DNA of 6,259 nt from Microcella sp. (GTDB taxonomy: Bacteria > Actinomycetota > Actinomycetes > Actinomycetales > Microbacteriaceae): the NCBI GenBank assembly GCA_020216895.1, contig JAIWOM010000089.1, forward strand, positions 1 to 6,259. The letters run 5' to 3'. Position numbers and translations under genes: made by a program. Shown piece by piece: positions 5,298 through 6,259 of this stretch (positions within the stretch are counted from its first letter, which is position 1; every line of letters starts with the position of its first letter). Under the pieces are notes generated by a model. That model was not told where the DNA came from. It saw nothing but the letters and a program-made list of their open reading frames with translations, and made no database searches.

Positions 5298-6259
5298 TGA
5301 TTCGACCCCTCGACGGGATGCTCGTCGCCGATCTCAGCCGCGTGCTCGCCGGCCCGACCGCGGCTGTCATGCTCGCCGACCTGGGCGCGCGCGTGGTGAA
5401 GGTCGAGCGCCCGGGTGCCGGCGATGACACGCGCGCCTGGGGTCCGCCGTGGGCGGGGTCGTCGAGCGCGTACTTCGAGTCGGCCAACCGCAGCAAGCAG
5501 TCGATCGCCCTCGACTTCGGCGACCCCGACGACCTCGCGACGGCCCGCGCGCTCGTCGACCGCGCCGACGTCGTCATCGAGAACTACCGCACCGGCGCCC
5601 TCGAGCGCTTCGGGCTCGACGCCGCGAGCGTGCTCGCGCGCAACCCGCGCGCCGTCTACTGCTCGATCACCGGCTTCGGCTCCACCGGCGAGGGGGCGGC
5701 GATGCCGGGCTACGACTTCCTCGTGCAGGCGCTCGGCGGCCTCATGAGCATCACCGGCGACGCGGGAGGCGAGCCGCGCAAGGTCGGCGTCGCCATGGTC
5801 GACCTGCTCGCAGCCAACCATGCGGCCATGGGGGTGCTCGCCGCGCTGCTGCACCGCGAGCGCGCGGGCGGCCAGGGCCAGCACGTCGAGGTCTCGCTCA
5901 TGGCCAGCCTGCTCGCCTCGCTCGCCAACCAGGCCTCGTCGTACCTCGCGACCGGGCAGTCCCCGCGCGCGCTCGGCAACCGGCACCCGTCCATCGCTCC
6001 CTACGAGACGCTGCGCTGCCGCGACGGGATGCTCGCCGTCGCCGTCGGCAACGACACCCAGTTCGCGGCCCTGTGCCGTGAGCTGGGGTCTCCCGAGCTC
6101 GCGAGCGACCCGCGCTTCGCGACCAACCCCGCGCGGGTCGCGCACCGTGACGAGCTCGAAGTCGCTCTCGAGGCGCTGCTCGCCGCCGACGACGCCGCGT
6201 CCTGGGCGGCCCGCCTGCTCGCGGTCGGGGTGCCCGCCGGCACCGTCAACGGCATCGGC
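5297..6259 (+). CDS. CaiB/BaiF class III CoA-transferase, succinyl-CoA:glutarate CoA-transferase-like (3' truncated)
   Basis: The frame is open from ATG 5297 to the window edge, giving 321 residues; the family usually has about 380-430, so roughly the last fifth is missing. Class III CoA-transferase features are clear: SRVLAGP (14-20), KVERPGAGDDTRAWGPP (35-51), the ENY segment (95-97), YCSITGFG (121-128), GYD (138-140) and the catalytic aspartate in GVAMVDL, Asp169, the same position as in formyl-CoA transferase. The GAGDDTRAWGPP and HPSIAPYE segments recall succinyl-CoA:glutarate CoA-transferase (human SUGCT, bacterial GcdG). The enzyme would transfer CoA from an acyl-CoA donor to glutarate, forming glutaryl-CoA in the cytoplasm. 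Its divergent partner is a glutaryl-CoA dehydrogenase homologue, the pairing seen in proteobacterial glutarate loci. Donor and acceptor are inferred; other dicarboxylates are possible. Confidence 0.94.
   Translation, partial: MIRPLDGMLVADLSRVLAGPTAAVMLADLGARVVKVERPGAGDDTRAWGPPWAGSSSAYFESANRSKQSIALDFGDPDDLATARALVDRADVVIENYRTGALERFGLDAASVLARNPRAVYCSITGFGSTGEGAAMPGYDFLVQALGGLMSITGDAGGEPRKVGVAMVDLLAANHAAMGVLAALLHRERAGGQGQHVEVSLMASLLASLANQASSYLATGQSPRALGNRHPSIAPYETLRCRDGMLAVAVGNDTQFAALCRELGSPELASDPRFATNPARVAHRDELEVALEALLAADDAASWAARLLAVGVPAGTVNGIG

Noticed and set aside
5228..6145. An N-terminal extension of the dehydrogenase frame to 693 residues.
   Set aside because: The extra ~306 residues are antisense to the CoA-transferase and low in complexity, and the ATG at 5227 has a good ribosome binding site. 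The 387-residue product matches the family length.

Overview
The window is very GC-rich double-stranded chromosomal DNA from a high-GC Gram-positive bacterium, most likely an actinobacterium and plausibly a Microbacteriaceae relative. The reasons are the strong preference for G or C at third codon positions, -10 boxes of the TANNNT type with no recognisable -35 (two placed so that transcription would begin on the start codon), frequent GGATGC/GCATCC hexamers, and the form of the proteins, notably a ~480-residue GAPDH with an N-terminal extension and an N-terminally extended RlmN. No tRNA, rRNA, CRISPR array, insertion sequence or phage gene is visible.

Layout, left to right. Positions 2-193 (+) hold the end of a small protein of uncertain family. 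Its stop overlaps (ATGA) the start of an alpha/beta hydrolase with a readable Ser-Asp-His triad (190-1104, +). Twenty bases later comes rlmN (1125-2387, +), a radical-SAM rRNA/tRNA adenine-C2 methyltransferase that appears to have its own leaderless promoter. A 156-bp gap carrying a -10-like box leads to a long-form glyceraldehyde-3-phosphate dehydrogenase (2544-3992, +). A strong GC hairpin (about 4021-4057) separates it from a convergent acyl-CoA dehydrogenase of the glutaryl-CoA dehydrogenase type (4064-5227, -). A 69-bp divergent intergenic region then leads to a class III (CaiB/BaiF) CoA-transferase resembling succinyl-CoA:glutarate CoA-transferase (5297 to the window end, +, 3'-truncated).

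Functionally the left part is housekeeping: translation-fidelity RNA modification and central carbon metabolism, next to an unassigned hydrolase. The right part is a coherent two-gene catabolic module. The CoA-transferase would activate glutarate to glutaryl-CoA, and the dehydrogenase would oxidise and decarboxylate it to crotonyl-CoA, which is the end of lysine/glutarate breakdown. The two genes share a divergent control region with an 8-bp-period direct repeat that may be an operator. No regulator gene lies in the window.

I found no clearly undescribed multi-gene system. The points most worth checking are the basic residues at the cofactor-specificity position and the uncharacterised N-terminal domain of the GAPDH, the leaderless promoters, and the short repeats between the glutarate genes.
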